Shown here one piece after another: positions 1-6,295 of a stretch of 7,904 nt of DNA. The position numbers and the translations under genes were made by a program. This DNA comes from an uncultured Pseudomonadota bacterium (GTDB taxonomy: Bacteria; Pseudomonadota; Alphaproteobacteria; CACZRW01): positions 1-7,904 of the forward strand of contig CACZRW010000046.1 in assembly GCA_902783675.1 (NCBI GenBank), read 5' to 3'. Each line of letters starts with the position of its first letter. Within the stretch, counting starts at the first letter, position 1. The notes under the pieces are model-generated. The model searched no databases, was not told where the DNA came from, and saw nothing but the letters and a program-made list of their open reading frames with translations.

Positions 1-21
1 GGTATTTATCTTACCCCTGAT

Positions 22-98
22 GCGCCCGTAGCTCAATTGGATAGAGCATCTGACTACGGATCAGAAGGCTGAGGATTCGAATTCTTCCGGGCGCGCCA
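22..98 (+). tRNA. tRNA-Arg (anticodon ACG)
   Basis: A full cloverleaf can be folded by eye. The 7-bp acceptor stem is 22-28 with 88-94, the D stem 31-34 with 44-47, the anticodon stem 49-53 with 61-65, and the T stem 71-75 with 83-87 around the loop TTCGAAT. The anticodon loop is CTACGGA (54-60), so the anticodon ACG at 56-58 reads arginine CGN codons, normally after A34 is deaminated to inosine by TadA. All acceptor pairs are Watson-Crick; the T stem has one G-T pair. The discriminator is G95 and the CCA end (96-98) is encoded. The promoter lies outside the window, since only 21 nt precede the gene. Confidence 0.96.
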
Positions 99-124
99 AA
101 AAAACATCGCAAAACACTACAATG

Positions 125-152
125 AAAAGCCACCTTTCTCGGGTGGTTTTTT
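125..152 (+). terminator. Intrinsic terminator after tRNA-Arg
   Basis: The inverted repeat pairs 125-134 with 142-151, with a core of CCACC against GGTGG and a 7-nt loop (TTTCTCG). It ends in a run of six T at 147-152. The outer A residues pair with the T run, the usual shape of a rho-independent terminator. It lies 27 nt after the tRNA and before the next gene, so the tRNA is probably a separate transcript from the lipoprotein gene. Confidence 0.85.
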
Positions 153-189
153 ATCATGGGGATTTTTCCAAATTAGTCTTAAATATCTC

Positions 190-218
190 TTGTGTCATTC
201 GGACTTGCCCGTTAGAAT
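190..218 (+). promoter_or_regulatory. Candidate sigma-70-type promoter for the lipoprotein gene
   Basis: TTGTGT at 190-195 and TAGAAT at 213-218 are separated by 17 bp, the optimal spacing. The -10 matches TATAAT at five of six positions; the -35 matches TTGACA only at TTG. It sits between the tRNA terminator and the lipoprotein start and would give a leader of about 30 nt. TATAAA at 223-228 is another possible -10, but it lacks a -35 at good spacing. This is a pattern match only. Confidence 0.35.
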
Positions 219-242
219 GCCCTATAAAATTAACTTTTTATT

Positions 243-246
243 AAGG
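243..246 (+). promoter_or_regulatory. Shine-Dalgarno site that sets the lipoprotein start
   Basis: AAGG lies 9 nt before the ATG at 256. The upstream in-frame TTG at 190 overlaps the candidate promoter, has no such site, and would put 22 residues in front of a clean lipoprotein signal peptide. ATG 256 is therefore the better start. Confidence 0.6.
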
Positions 247-255
247 TATGGAATT

Positions 256-1692
256 ATGGCTGTTTTATCTTTGCGCAAAGTTGTTTTAGGCTCGGTGTTT
301 ACCCTGTCCGCTTGTTCTTTTTCCGCAGGGGATTTGTTCCCTCCCGTAAACGATGAGGCGCCGGCTCCCGCAAGTCACCCCGTGCCCGTGGTTGAAGTTA
401 CGGACGCGTCTTTTGTCGCTGCCGATGCTCCCGATGCCGATGCTTCGGTTTACTATGCCGCACCGGTTTCCGCACCTGCGCCTGCGCCCGCAGTTAATGC
501 ACCCGTGGTTACCACGAGCGGAGCGCGTATCGGCACTATGCCTAATTCCGGTATGATTCAAACCGTCCCCGGCAGGAAGATTGCCGAGCTGGGGGACGAG
601 TTGGTGCAGCTTAAAACTGCCGTAAATAAGCATGCTAACACGCTTGAAGCCATCAAAAATCAAATTGCTGCCGACGCGGCGAAGTATCATGAAACCATCG
701 GCGCGGTTACTTCAAAATTGCAAGTCGGGACGACCCGCGGCAATCCCATTATGGTTGAGAACTGGAACTATGCCACTTACCTTTTGGACAGCGTAAATCA
801 GAATGTGATACTGCTCGGGCAGCTTTCCTCGGACGCCAGCGCGGACGAAGCGACAGCTTCCTATTTGCTCGACACCATACGCGCCACTTACGACATGTCC
901 GGCGCAATTGACGAGGATCACGAGCGCCTGCGCGAGGTTGAAAAAGGTGCCGACGAGCTTGCGATTGCCATCAAAAAAATGGTGTCGAATGTCAATGAGA
1001 CTTTGCTTAGGCAACAGCAATACATTGCTAACGAGCGGCGCAACCTCGGCACGCTTTCGCTTGCCATTCGCGACGGGCAACTTTACGGTAAGTCGCTTTC
1101 CGATCCCATGGTTGCCGTTCCTGCAAAAAGGATAAATCAGGGAGCACGCACGATTGCACCAAAAGCGGACAATCACCGCGATGCGCGCAGCGTAGCAGCG
1201 AACTCGGCTTCTGCCGCAGGAACGACTAAGGCTAAGCCCGCCGCTGCAACTGCCGGTGCGGGCGCAAATGCAAAAGCGGCCAGAGCGGCAAGCGTGGCAA
1301 ATGCCAAGCCTAAACCTGTTCGTGCAAGCGTGAGTAAGAATGCGAGCGTAGCCAAAAGTGCAAGCGTGGCGGGCACCAATGCCAAGGCAAAGCTCGACAG
1401 CCGTCGTCCTTTGATGATTATCAGGTTTGACAGGAAGGACTTGGGGTATGAACCTGCGCTCTACCAAACTGCCAAAAAGGCCTTGGAGCGCAAGCCCGAT
1501 GTCGAGTTTGAAATTGTCGCCGTGATTCCGGTAAAGAACGGAGCGCCGCTTGCCATAAACGAGGCTCGCAAGAATGCCGACGGCGTGCGCATGGCCCTTA
1601 TCAACATGGGCTTTCCCGATGAAAGGCTGCTTGTGACCGAAACCGAAAACAAAGACATTGAGATTTCGGAAGTCCGCCTGTTTGTAAGATAG
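256..1692 (+). CDS. Outer-membrane-type lipoprotein with coiled coil, Ala/Lys linker and divergent OmpA-like C-terminus
   Basis: The 478-residue product starts with a short lipoprotein signal peptide: K/R at 7-8, a hydrophobic stretch, and lipobox LSAC with the acylated Cys at residue 20. Residue +2 is Ser rather than Asp, which in E. coli rules favours the outer membrane. Residues about 30-95 are a Pro/Ala-rich spacer. Residues about 106-156 look like a coiled coil, and about 165-278 are helical and charged. Residues about 300-382 are a low-complexity Ala/Lys/Ser linker containing a six-residue ASVxxx repeat. Residues about 383-478 resemble an OmpA/MotB fold: a strand (MIIRF), a helix, then NEARKNADGV and MGFPDERL, as in the second half of that domain. 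The usual peptidoglycan-binding Asp and Arg do not appear in their expected places. I infer an envelope-spanning structural or assembly protein. No specific family name or function can be given. It appears monocistronic, ending 29 nt from a convergent gene. Confidence 0.8.
   Translation: MAVLSLRKVVLGSVFTLSACSFSAGDLFPPVNDEAPAPASHPVPVVEVTDASFVAADAPDADASVYYAAPVSAPAPAPAVNAPVVTTSGARIGTMPNSGMIQTVPGRKIAELGDELVQLKTAVNKHANTLEAIKNQIAADAAKYHETIGAVTSKLQVGTTRGNPIMVENWNYATYLLDSVNQNVILLGQLSSDASADEATASYLLDTIRATYDMSGAIDEDHERLREVEKGADELAIAIKKMVSNVNETLLRQQQYIANERRNLGTLSLAIRDGQLYGKSLSDPMVAVPAKRINQGARTIAPKADNHRDARSVAANSASAAGTTKAKPAAATAGAGANAKAARAASVANAKPKPVRASVSKNASVAKSASVAGTNAKAKLDSRRPLMIIRFDRKDLGYEPALYQTAKKALERKPDVEFEIVAVIPVKNGAPLAINEARKNADGVRMALINMGFPDERLLVTETENKDIEISEVRLFVR
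1288..1377 (+). repeat. Degenerate 18-bp period repeat inside the lipoprotein linker
   Basis: Near-copies of GCAAGCGTGGC begin at 1288, 1324, 1342 and 1360. The steps are 36, 18 and 18 bp, all multiples of 18. The reading frame is kept, so the protein shows a hexapeptide series beginning ASVANA, then ASVSKN, ASVAKS and ASVAGT (from residue 345). The unit at 1306 has diverged to KPKPVR. This looks like an in-frame expansion by slippage or unequal recombination in a flexible linker. Confidence 0.7.
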
Positions 1693-1704
1693 GCTAAAAG
1701 ACAG

Positions 1705-1722
1705 GCAAAACGCGCCTTTTGC
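1705..1722. terminator. Weak inverted repeat between convergent genes
   Basis: GCAAAA (1705-1710) pairs with TTTTGC (1717-1722) around a GC-rich 6-nt loop, in the 29-nt gap between the lipoprotein stop (1692) and the stop of the convergent kinase-like gene (1722-1724). Its symmetry and place suggest a bidirectional terminator. The stem is short and AT-rich, and no clean T run follows on either strand, so the call is weak. Confidence 0.25.
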
Positions 1723-2336
1723 TAGTAGTTAAAAATTGACATGGTGATGCCGAAGATTAAGGCAGAGGAGAGATTGTCGTCTATTCTCAATTTGCCGGAC
1801 AAAAGCTCCGCTATGGTGCTTAAGATAACCGCGATGATGCTTAACACATACATTTCTTGAGGAAGGTTTAAGGCTTTTTCAAACAGCGTCACGATAATGA
1901 ACCCCGTGAATAAGAATGCCGCCGAGCCTTCCAAACTTTTTCCTTCGCACAATCTGGTCTTGCCAAAGCGCCTGCCGATAAGGCCGGACATGGCGTCGGC
2001 AAGCAGTGACACCGTCATGGCCATAGCGCCGATTTCGGGGCTAAAGAAAAGCGCGCATATAAACGCCGCCAGCAATACAAACACGCCGCCGGAAAGGTGC
2101 ATACCTTTGCCCCTTTCCTTAGTCCTTAAAATATGCCCGAAGGCGACTTTGTAAAGGTGGTGAAAAGGTCGCCAATTCCTGTGATAGCCTATCTCGGCCA
2201 GCACGCCTATAAAGAACAAAGAGCCAAAGACTATCACGCTCGGCCAGTATGGAAAGAAATACAAAAATGCCGGCACCCATATCGAACTGATGTGCAGCAT
2301 CTTTCTTTCCAACTCCGAGCGAAAATGTATTTGCAT
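1722..2336 (-). CDS. DGK1/SEC59-family CTP-dependent lipid (polyprenol or diacylglycerol) kinase-like membrane protein
   Basis: This 204-residue protein is mostly hydrophobic, with about six likely membrane segments. It carries the family's marks. The N-terminal ELERKMLH (residues 8-15) corresponds to the RKxxH motif. Residues 111-125 give LLADAMSGLIGRRFG, with D114 and the G-R-R-F-G turn. KSLEGS lies at 133-138 at the start of a further membrane segment. Known members (yeast Dgk1 and Sec59, plant phytol kinase VTE5) phosphorylate a lipid alcohol with CTP at the membrane. The natural substrate here (undecaprenol, diacylglycerol or another isoprenoid alcohol) cannot be read from sequence. A relationship to CDP-diacylglycerol synthases is an alternative, but KSLEGS and RKxxH favour the kinase group. 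AAAGGA (complement of 2343-2348) sits 6 nt before the ATG, supporting the start. The gene is divergent from the methyltransferase-like gene and not in an operon here. Confidence 0.78.
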   Translation of the reverse strand: MQIHFRSELERKMLHISSIWVPAFLYFFPYWPSVIVFGSLFFIGVLAEIGYHRNWRPFHHLYKVAFGHILRTKERGKGMHLSGGVFVLLAAFICALFFSPEIGAMAMTVSLLADAMSGLIGRRFGKTRLCEGKSLEGSAAFLFTGFIIVTLFEKALNLPQEMYVLSIIAVILSTIAELLSGKLRIDDNLSSALIFGITMSIFNY

Positions 2337-2373
2337 ATAAAATCCTTTGCCAAAATGAGCCCTTTAGTTTCTA
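2337..2373. promoter_or_regulatory. 37-bp divergent intergenic region
   Basis: This gap separates the starts of the kinase-like gene (- strand) and the methyltransferase-like gene (+ strand). It holds the Shine-Dalgarno site of the kinase gene (2343-2348). An AT-rich ATATAAAAT tract (2335-2343) could be a -10 for the + strand gene, but no -35 match is seen at the right distance. Any two promoters here must reach into the coding sequences. Confidence 0.35.
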
Positions 2374-3081
2374 ATGCTTAATATGAAAGAAGTAAATAAA
2401 AACATAGATGAGGTAGAGGCTTTTTATGCCGGTCCTACCGCCGCCGCGGTAAAGCTTTCCTTTGCCCGCATTGTCAAGGACGAACTTTTCGGGGCAAAGG
2501 GACTCGGCTCGGTATCTTTGCGAGTGCTGGTGGCGGGCGATAAAGATATGTTTGCCGGTGTCGTGCCTAAAGGGACTTCGTTTGTATCAAATGAAGATGT
2601 GGCAAGGGGCGAGTTGGACTTTCCCGATTGCAGTTTTGACGAAGTGATTATCTTTAACGCCTTTGATGAAAAGAGGTTGCTGGACGGCTTTATGCGCGAA
2701 GTGTGGCGAGTGCTGGAAGATGGCGGCAAGGTGTTATTCTTTGCGCCCTCGCCTATCAGCTTTTGGCGCATAGATAAAAGGACGCCTTTGGGTAGCGGGC
2801 TTTCTTTTTGTCCCTTAAAACTATGGTTCAGGCTGGCAAGGCTTCGCTTTACTCCGCTTAAAGTGCGGCGTGCCTTGTTGCTACCTCCGCGGTTTTATGA
2901 TGCAAAGTGGGCGGAGCGCGAGGCGAAGTATCAGTTTTGGCTTGCGCCGCTTGCGGGAGCGTTTGCGGTGCTTTGCGAAAAAAGGCTTATCGCCATGCCG
3001 CCAAAGGTCAGAGCAAGGATATTTTCGCCAAAGGTCGCTTCTTCCGCCAGCCCCGCTACAACGGCTTTTTTAAAACCATAG
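2374..3081 (+). CDS. Class I methyltransferase-like protein with divergent SAM-binding motif
   Basis: The 235-residue protein has the layout of an alphaproteobacterial class I SAM-dependent methyltransferase family. It has an N-terminal FYAGPTAAAVKL (17-28), a strand SLRVLVAG (48-55), an acidic CSFDEVIIFNAF (86-97), and the highly characteristic REVWRVLEDGGKVLFFAPSP (108-127) followed by SFW and a TPLGSG segment. In the relatives I remember, strand one leads into a glycine-rich loop of the GxGxxxPY type. Here the equivalent is AGDKDMFAG (54-62), lacking the usual Gly pattern, so SAM binding may be altered or lost. The C-terminus (about 214-235) is a Ser/Ala-rich tail. ATG 2374 and ATG 2383 are both possible starts, neither with a clear Shine-Dalgarno site. 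The substrate is unknown. The last 26 bp overlap the 3' end of rimI on the other strand. Confidence 0.75.
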   Translation: MLNMKEVNKNIDEVEAFYAGPTAAAVKLSFARIVKDELFGAKGLGSVSLRVLVAGDKDMFAGVVPKGTSFVSNEDVARGELDFPDCSFDEVIIFNAFDEKRLLDGFMREVWRVLEDGGKVLFFAPSPISFWRIDKRTPLGSGLSFCPLKLWFRLARLRFTPLKVRRALLLPPRFYDAKWAEREAKYQFWLAPLAGAFAVLCEKRLIAMPPKVRARIFSPKVASSASPATTAFLKP

Positions 3082-3499
3082 CGTCGGTGGGTGCGGTAGC
3101 TTTCCCTTCTTTTCCTTCGTGGTGATAGTAGCCTTTGCGAATGCCGACTTTGGCGAAGCCCGCCTTTTTGTAAAGGTTAAGAGCAGCGGTATTTGTGGCG
3201 TCAACTTCCAAAAACATAGCCTTTGCGCCCCTTTGCCCCGCTATATCCAGCGCCTTTGCCAGCAAGGCAGAGCCCAGACCTTTGCCGCGGGCGGCGGGGT
3301 GGACGCAAATGGTGTAGATCTCGGCCTCGTCGGCGGCGATTTTGCAAATAATCATGCCGGTTTTGGCGGGGTTTATAATAGCGAAGGCGTCCTTTGCTTC
3401 AAGCATATTTGCGATGTCGTCCGCGCTCCAACCTTTGGCAAACGAGGCTTGGTGCAAGGCGGCAATAGCGGGGGCGTCTTTAACGGTTGCAAGTAACAT
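3056..3499 (-). CDS. rimI: Ribosomal protein S18 N-terminal alanine acetyltransferase RimI
   Basis: This is a GNAT acetyltransferase of 147 residues, the usual RimI length. RimI transfers acetyl from acetyl-CoA to the N-terminal alanine of ribosomal protein S18 in the cytoplasm. The acetyl-CoA loop is VHPAARGKGLGSALL (66-80), with the R-G-K-G-L-G pattern. LEVDATNTAALNLYKKAGF (97-115) carries E98 and Y110, which match E. coli E103 and Y115. An open frame extends upstream to 3568, but ATG 3497-3499 (MLLATVKDAP) aligns with the normal family start. The ATG has no Shine-Dalgarno site and overlaps the end of tsaB by 20 nt, so translation is probably coupled. tsaB-rimI adjacency is common in bacteria and supports both names. 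It is the last gene of the operon and overlaps the convergent methyltransferase-like gene by 26 bp. Confidence 0.92.
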   Translation of the reverse strand: MLLATVKDAPAIAALHQASFAKGWSADDIANMLEAKDAFAIINPAKTGMIICKIAADEAEIYTICVHPAARGKGLGSALLAKALDIAGQRGAKAMFLEVDATNTAALNLYKKAGFAKVGIRKGYYHHEGKEGKATAPTDAMVLKKPL

Positions 3500-4148
3500 G
3501 GGCGGGCGACACATACAAGGGAGTAAGGGGAAGGTTTGCACCTTGGTTATAAAGGGCGTACTTGGCAATAGTTTCTGCCGTAGGGACAGTGTCCTTTATC
3601 ACGGTTAAATCGGCGGCACACGGCAAAAGAGTGGCGAGCTCGTCCTTTAGTCTTTGCGCGGCGTCGCCTACTATCAGGACTTTGCCTTTAAGCATATCCT
3701 TTACCTTATCCGCAGTAAGAGCGGCGGGCTCGGTAAGCTCGCTTAAATCGGGAGCAAAGGCGGCGATATAGAAGTCGGCGCGGCGAGTTTCTATGGCGGC
3801 GATTATCATGTCTGCGGCGGCTCTGGTCTTTTCATCTATCATAAACGCCGAGGCGGCAAAGTTGCTTATGCCGAGGGCGGGCTTGTCCGTTACCATGGCA
3901 ATTGCCGAGGCAGTGGCAAGAGCTATTCTTACGCCCGTAAACGAGCCCGCGCCTCTGCCCGCGGCGATTAAGTCCAAGTCGCCATAATTTAAGCCCGCCT
4001 GTTTTATTACTTTTTGCACGGTGGGGACAAGGATTTCGGGATAGCCCGAAGGCGCGGTTATAAGCTCAAAAGCAAGCGTCTTTTCGTCCTCCAGCACCGC
4101 TACGGAAAGTGATGCGCCGGCGCATTCTATGCCAAGGATTTTGCTCAT
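3480..4148 (-). CDS. tsaB: tRNA threonylcarbamoyladenosine biosynthesis protein TsaB
   Basis: This 222-residue protein is of the ASKHA-fold YeaZ/TsaB family. TsaB forms a complex with TsaD and TsaE that installs the threonylcarbamoyl group of t6A at position 37 of ANN-reading tRNAs, using threonylcarbamoyl-AMP made by TsaC. It opens with the phosphate-loop-like strand ILGIECAGASLSVAV (4-18), where the common Asp is Glu8. It continues with SGYPEILVP (34-42) and the family signature GRGAGSFTGVRIA (64-76). The length is typical. The ATG shares an ATGA with the cvpA stop, so coupling with cvpA is likely; a clear Shine-Dalgarno site is not seen. tsaD and tsaE are not in the window. Confidence 0.93.
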   Translation of the reverse strand: MSKILGIECAGASLSVAVLEDEKTLAFELITAPSGYPEILVPTVQKVIKQAGLNYGDLDLIAAGRGAGSFTGVRIALATASAIAMVTDKPALGISNFAASAFMIDEKTRAAADMIIAAIETRRADFYIAAFAPDLSELTEPAALTADKVKDMLKGKVLIVGDAAQRLKDELATLLPCAADLTVIKDTVPTAETIAKYALYNQGANLPLTPLYVSPAHVTCNR

Positions 4149-4858
4149 TTCGCCTGCTTTAACTTTTCGGCCGGATCGTGTTTTATTACCGTGCCCGTGG
4201 CTTCGGGGTGTTCGGAATTATCTGCCGTGTCATCTTCGGCTACCACGGAGTCGAACAAATCGTTAAGGGTCTTACGGTCGGCGTCTTTATATGCGTCCTC
4301 AATGCGCTTTTTAGCTTCCTCGGCAAGTTTGGTCGCATACATCTTTTCGGCCGAGTCGATGCGCTCTTTGATGTTATCCACAACCTCGGCGGGCAAGACT
4401 TCCTCGGCGTAGGAAAGGCTTTGTTTTATATATTTTACCGAAGTGTTGCTTCCTTCCCATTCAACAGTGGCAAGCGGAAAGGCGACTATGCCCAGCACAT
4501 ACAAAAGAATAACTATAAGCGCGCCGCGCAGTAAGCCAAAGATAAAGCCAAGCAGCCTGTCAAGGCCGTTTAACATCGAAGTCCTGACGCTTTTGGTTAT
4601 CATGCCGATAATGATGGTGAGAATGATTAAAACCGCCAAAGCAATGACGACGCCGGCGATGATGTTGCTCACCATCTCGCTTTTAAACACCTCGCCAAAG
4701 GCAGGCGATAAAAAGCCGTAGCCGTAAAGACCTGCCAAGGTTGCGGCTATCCATGCGCCAAGCCCCAGACTCTCCCTTACGAAGCCGCGGTAAAAGGCGA
4801 TTAGTCCCGATAAGAACAAGATGACGATAACCGCAAAATCAACCATGCCAAAAGTCAT
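4145..4858 (-). CDS. cvpA: CvpA family membrane protein
   Basis: This 237-residue protein has four predicted membrane segments, at about residues 6-26, 30-52, 63-88 and 102-130. A hydrophilic, charged, helical tail covers about 132-237. The N-terminal pattern of a membrane segment, then YRGFVRESLGLGAW (23-36), is diagnostic of the colicin V production protein family. CvpA was named for its role in colicin V production in E. coli; its general role in the inner membrane is poorly defined, with reported links to envelope stress. AAAGAGG (complement of 4864-4870) lies 5 nt before the ATG. In many proteobacteria cvpA is followed by purF. Here it is followed by tsaB, with a 4-nt overlap. It lies 37 nt downstream of radA. 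Confidence 0.9.
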   Translation of the reverse strand: MTFGMVDFAVIVILFLSGLIAFYRGFVRESLGLGAWIAATLAGLYGYGFLSPAFGEVFKSEMVSNIIAGVVIALAVLIILTIIIGMITKSVRTSMLNGLDRLLGFIFGLLRGALIVILLYVLGIVAFPLATVEWEGSNTSVKYIKQSLSYAEEVLPAEVVDNIKERIDSAEKMYATKLAEEAKKRIEDAYKDADRKTLNDLFDSVVAEDDTADNSEHPEATGTVIKHDPAEKLKQAK

Positions 4859-4895
4859 TTTTACCTCTTTGTTTTTCTTATTTTTATCTTAATTA

Positions 4896-6290
4896 TTATC
4901 TCAATTCAAACATAGATACCACGCCTTGTAAATTGCCGACTTCGGTAACTTTAAGAGTGGAGGGAAGGGTTTGTTTTTGCTTGCCGCGCTTTGGCGGGAT
5001 TAAAGCCTTGGCAAAGCCCAGTTTCACCGCTTCTTTAAGGCGCAGGTCGGTTTGGGCGACCGCTCTGGTTTCGCCCGACAGCCCTATTTCGCCAAAGACC
5101 ACCATGTCCGCAGGTGCGGGGATTGTGGAAAGTGCGGACAGTAAAGCGGTAGCAACCGCCAAGTCGGCGGCGGGTTCGGTTATTCTTAATCCGCCCGCTA
5201 TGTTCAGATAAACATCTTTGTCCAAAAAGCTCACACCGCAACGGGATTCCAACACCGCCAAAATCATGGAAAGCCTTGCGGCTTCCCAGCCGACGACGGC
5301 TCTGCGCGGCGTGCCAACGGCTGACGGGGCGATAAGAGCCTGCACCTCTACCAAAATGGGGCGCGAGCCTTCTATGCCAGCATAAACGCACGAGCCGGAT
5401 ACATTACCGCGCCGCTCGGCAAGAAATAATGACGAGGGATTAGGAACTTCGGCAAGCCCCCTGTCCGTCATTTCAAAAACGCCGATTTCATCGGTCGCGC
5501 CAAAGCGGTTCTTGACCGCGCGCAAAATGCGGAAGTAATGCCCTCTGTCGCCTTCAAAATAAAGCACCGTATCAACCATGTGTTCCAAAACGCGCGGGCC
5601 GGCGATTGCGCCTTCTTTGGTTACATGTCCGACCAAGAACAGCACAAAGCCTTTTCTCTTGGCAAGGCGGATAAGTTCGTTTGCCGCCGCTCGCACCTGC
5701 CCCACCGAGCCGGGTGCCGAGTCGAAAGTGTCAACAAACATGGTTTGGATAGAGTCTATAACTACGACATCGGGAGTTTCACCCGCGGCGTCCAGCGAGG
5801 CGACAATGTCCCTGACGCTGGTGGCGGAAGCAAGATCTACCGAGCTACCCTCTACGCCCAGCCTTTGCGCGCGCAGTTGCACCTGCCCCACGCTTTCCTC
5901 GCCCGAGATATAGACACAACGCACGGGCTTTCCTTTATGATTCACAATTTGGGAAAGGTGGGCGACCGTTTGCAAAAGCAAGGTGGACTTGCCTATGCCG
6001 GGATCACCGCCGACCAGCAAAACCGAGCCTTGAACTAAGCCACCACCGGTAACTCTGTCCAGCTCTGCCGAGCCGGTCTTTAGTCTAAACATAGTTTCGG
6101 GCGCGCCTGAAAGAGGGGAAAAAGTGATGTGCCTGCCGCCCTTGCCCCCCGTGGCTTTGGGAGATTCGAGAGAAGGTGCTTCTTCCTCGACAATCGTATT
6201 CCACTCGCCGCAAGCATCACATTTGCCCGCCCAGCGAAGGTAAACGCTTCCGCAATTTTGGCAGACAAACCTTGATGATGACTTGGCCAT
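4896..6290 (-). CDS. radA: DNA repair and recombination ATPase RadA (Sms)
   Basis: The 464-residue product matches the full length of RadA. It has an N-terminal C4 zinc finger (C10, C13, C24, C27), then a RecA-like core with Walker A GDPGIGKST (95-103), ISGEES (128-133), Walker B VVVIDS (175-180) and the RadA-specific KNRFG (260-264). A C-terminal Lon-protease-like domain runs from about 285. RadA is a DnaB-like, ssDNA-stimulated motor that promotes branch migration of recombination intermediates. The Lon-like domain in this family serves as a scaffold without protease activity. ATG 6288-6290 places the zinc finger right at the N-terminus, as is normal. Its likely Shine-Dalgarno sequence AAGGA (complement of 6301-6305) lies inside the last codons of mlaF, 10 nt before the ATG. 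No broken or missing motif is seen. Confidence 0.97.
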   Translation of the reverse strand: MAKSSSRFVCQNCGSVYLRWAGKCDACGEWNTIVEEEAPSLESPKATGGKGGRHITFSPLSGAPETMFRLKTGSAELDRVTGGGLVQGSVLLVGGDPGIGKSTLLLQTVAHLSQIVNHKGKPVRCVYISGEESVGQVQLRAQRLGVEGSSVDLASATSVRDIVASLDAAGETPDVVVIDSIQTMFVDTFDSAPGSVGQVRAAANELIRLAKRKGFVLFLVGHVTKEGAIAGPRVLEHMVDTVLYFEGDRGHYFRILRAVKNRFGATDEIGVFEMTDRGLAEVPNPSSLFLAERRGNVSGSCVYAGIEGSRPILVEVQALIAPSAVGTPRRAVVGWEAARLSMILAVLESRCGVSFLDKDVYLNIAGGLRITEPAADLAVATALLSALSTIPAPADMVVFGEIGLSGETRAVAQTDLRLKEAVKLGFAKALIPPKRGKQKQTLPSTLKVTEVGNLQGVVSMFELR

Positions 6291-6295
6291 CGGCT

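Noticed and set aside
22..98. tRNA-Arg as an integration site for a mobile element
   Set aside because: No integrase, no repeat of the tRNA 3' end, and no phage or plasmid genes were seen in the window.
190..255. In-frame upstream extension of the lipoprotein from TTG 190
   Set aside because: It overlaps the candidate promoter, has no ribosome-binding site, and would bury a clean lipoprotein signal peptide that starts at ATG 256.
712..1467. 251-codon open frame antisense to the lipoprotein gene
   Set aside because: It is Cys/Arg-rich and without recognisable domains. It mirrors the Ala/Lys-rich codons of the real gene and has no supporting start site.
2969..3055. Terminator for the - strand operon just beyond rimI
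   Set aside because: A T run follows a GGC/GCC pair on the - strand, but the stem is only 3 bp, too weak to call.
3500..3568. N-terminal extension of RimI from ATG 3568
   Set aside because: The extra 23 residues lie inside tsaB, are unlike RimI N-termini, and the family start fits ATG 3499.
4859..4895. Internal promoter in the AT-rich radA-cvpA gap
   Set aside because: TTGAGA is present on the - strand, but at 16-18 bp the only -10 candidates (such as ATAAGA) match poorly; the AT-richness fits a plain leader.
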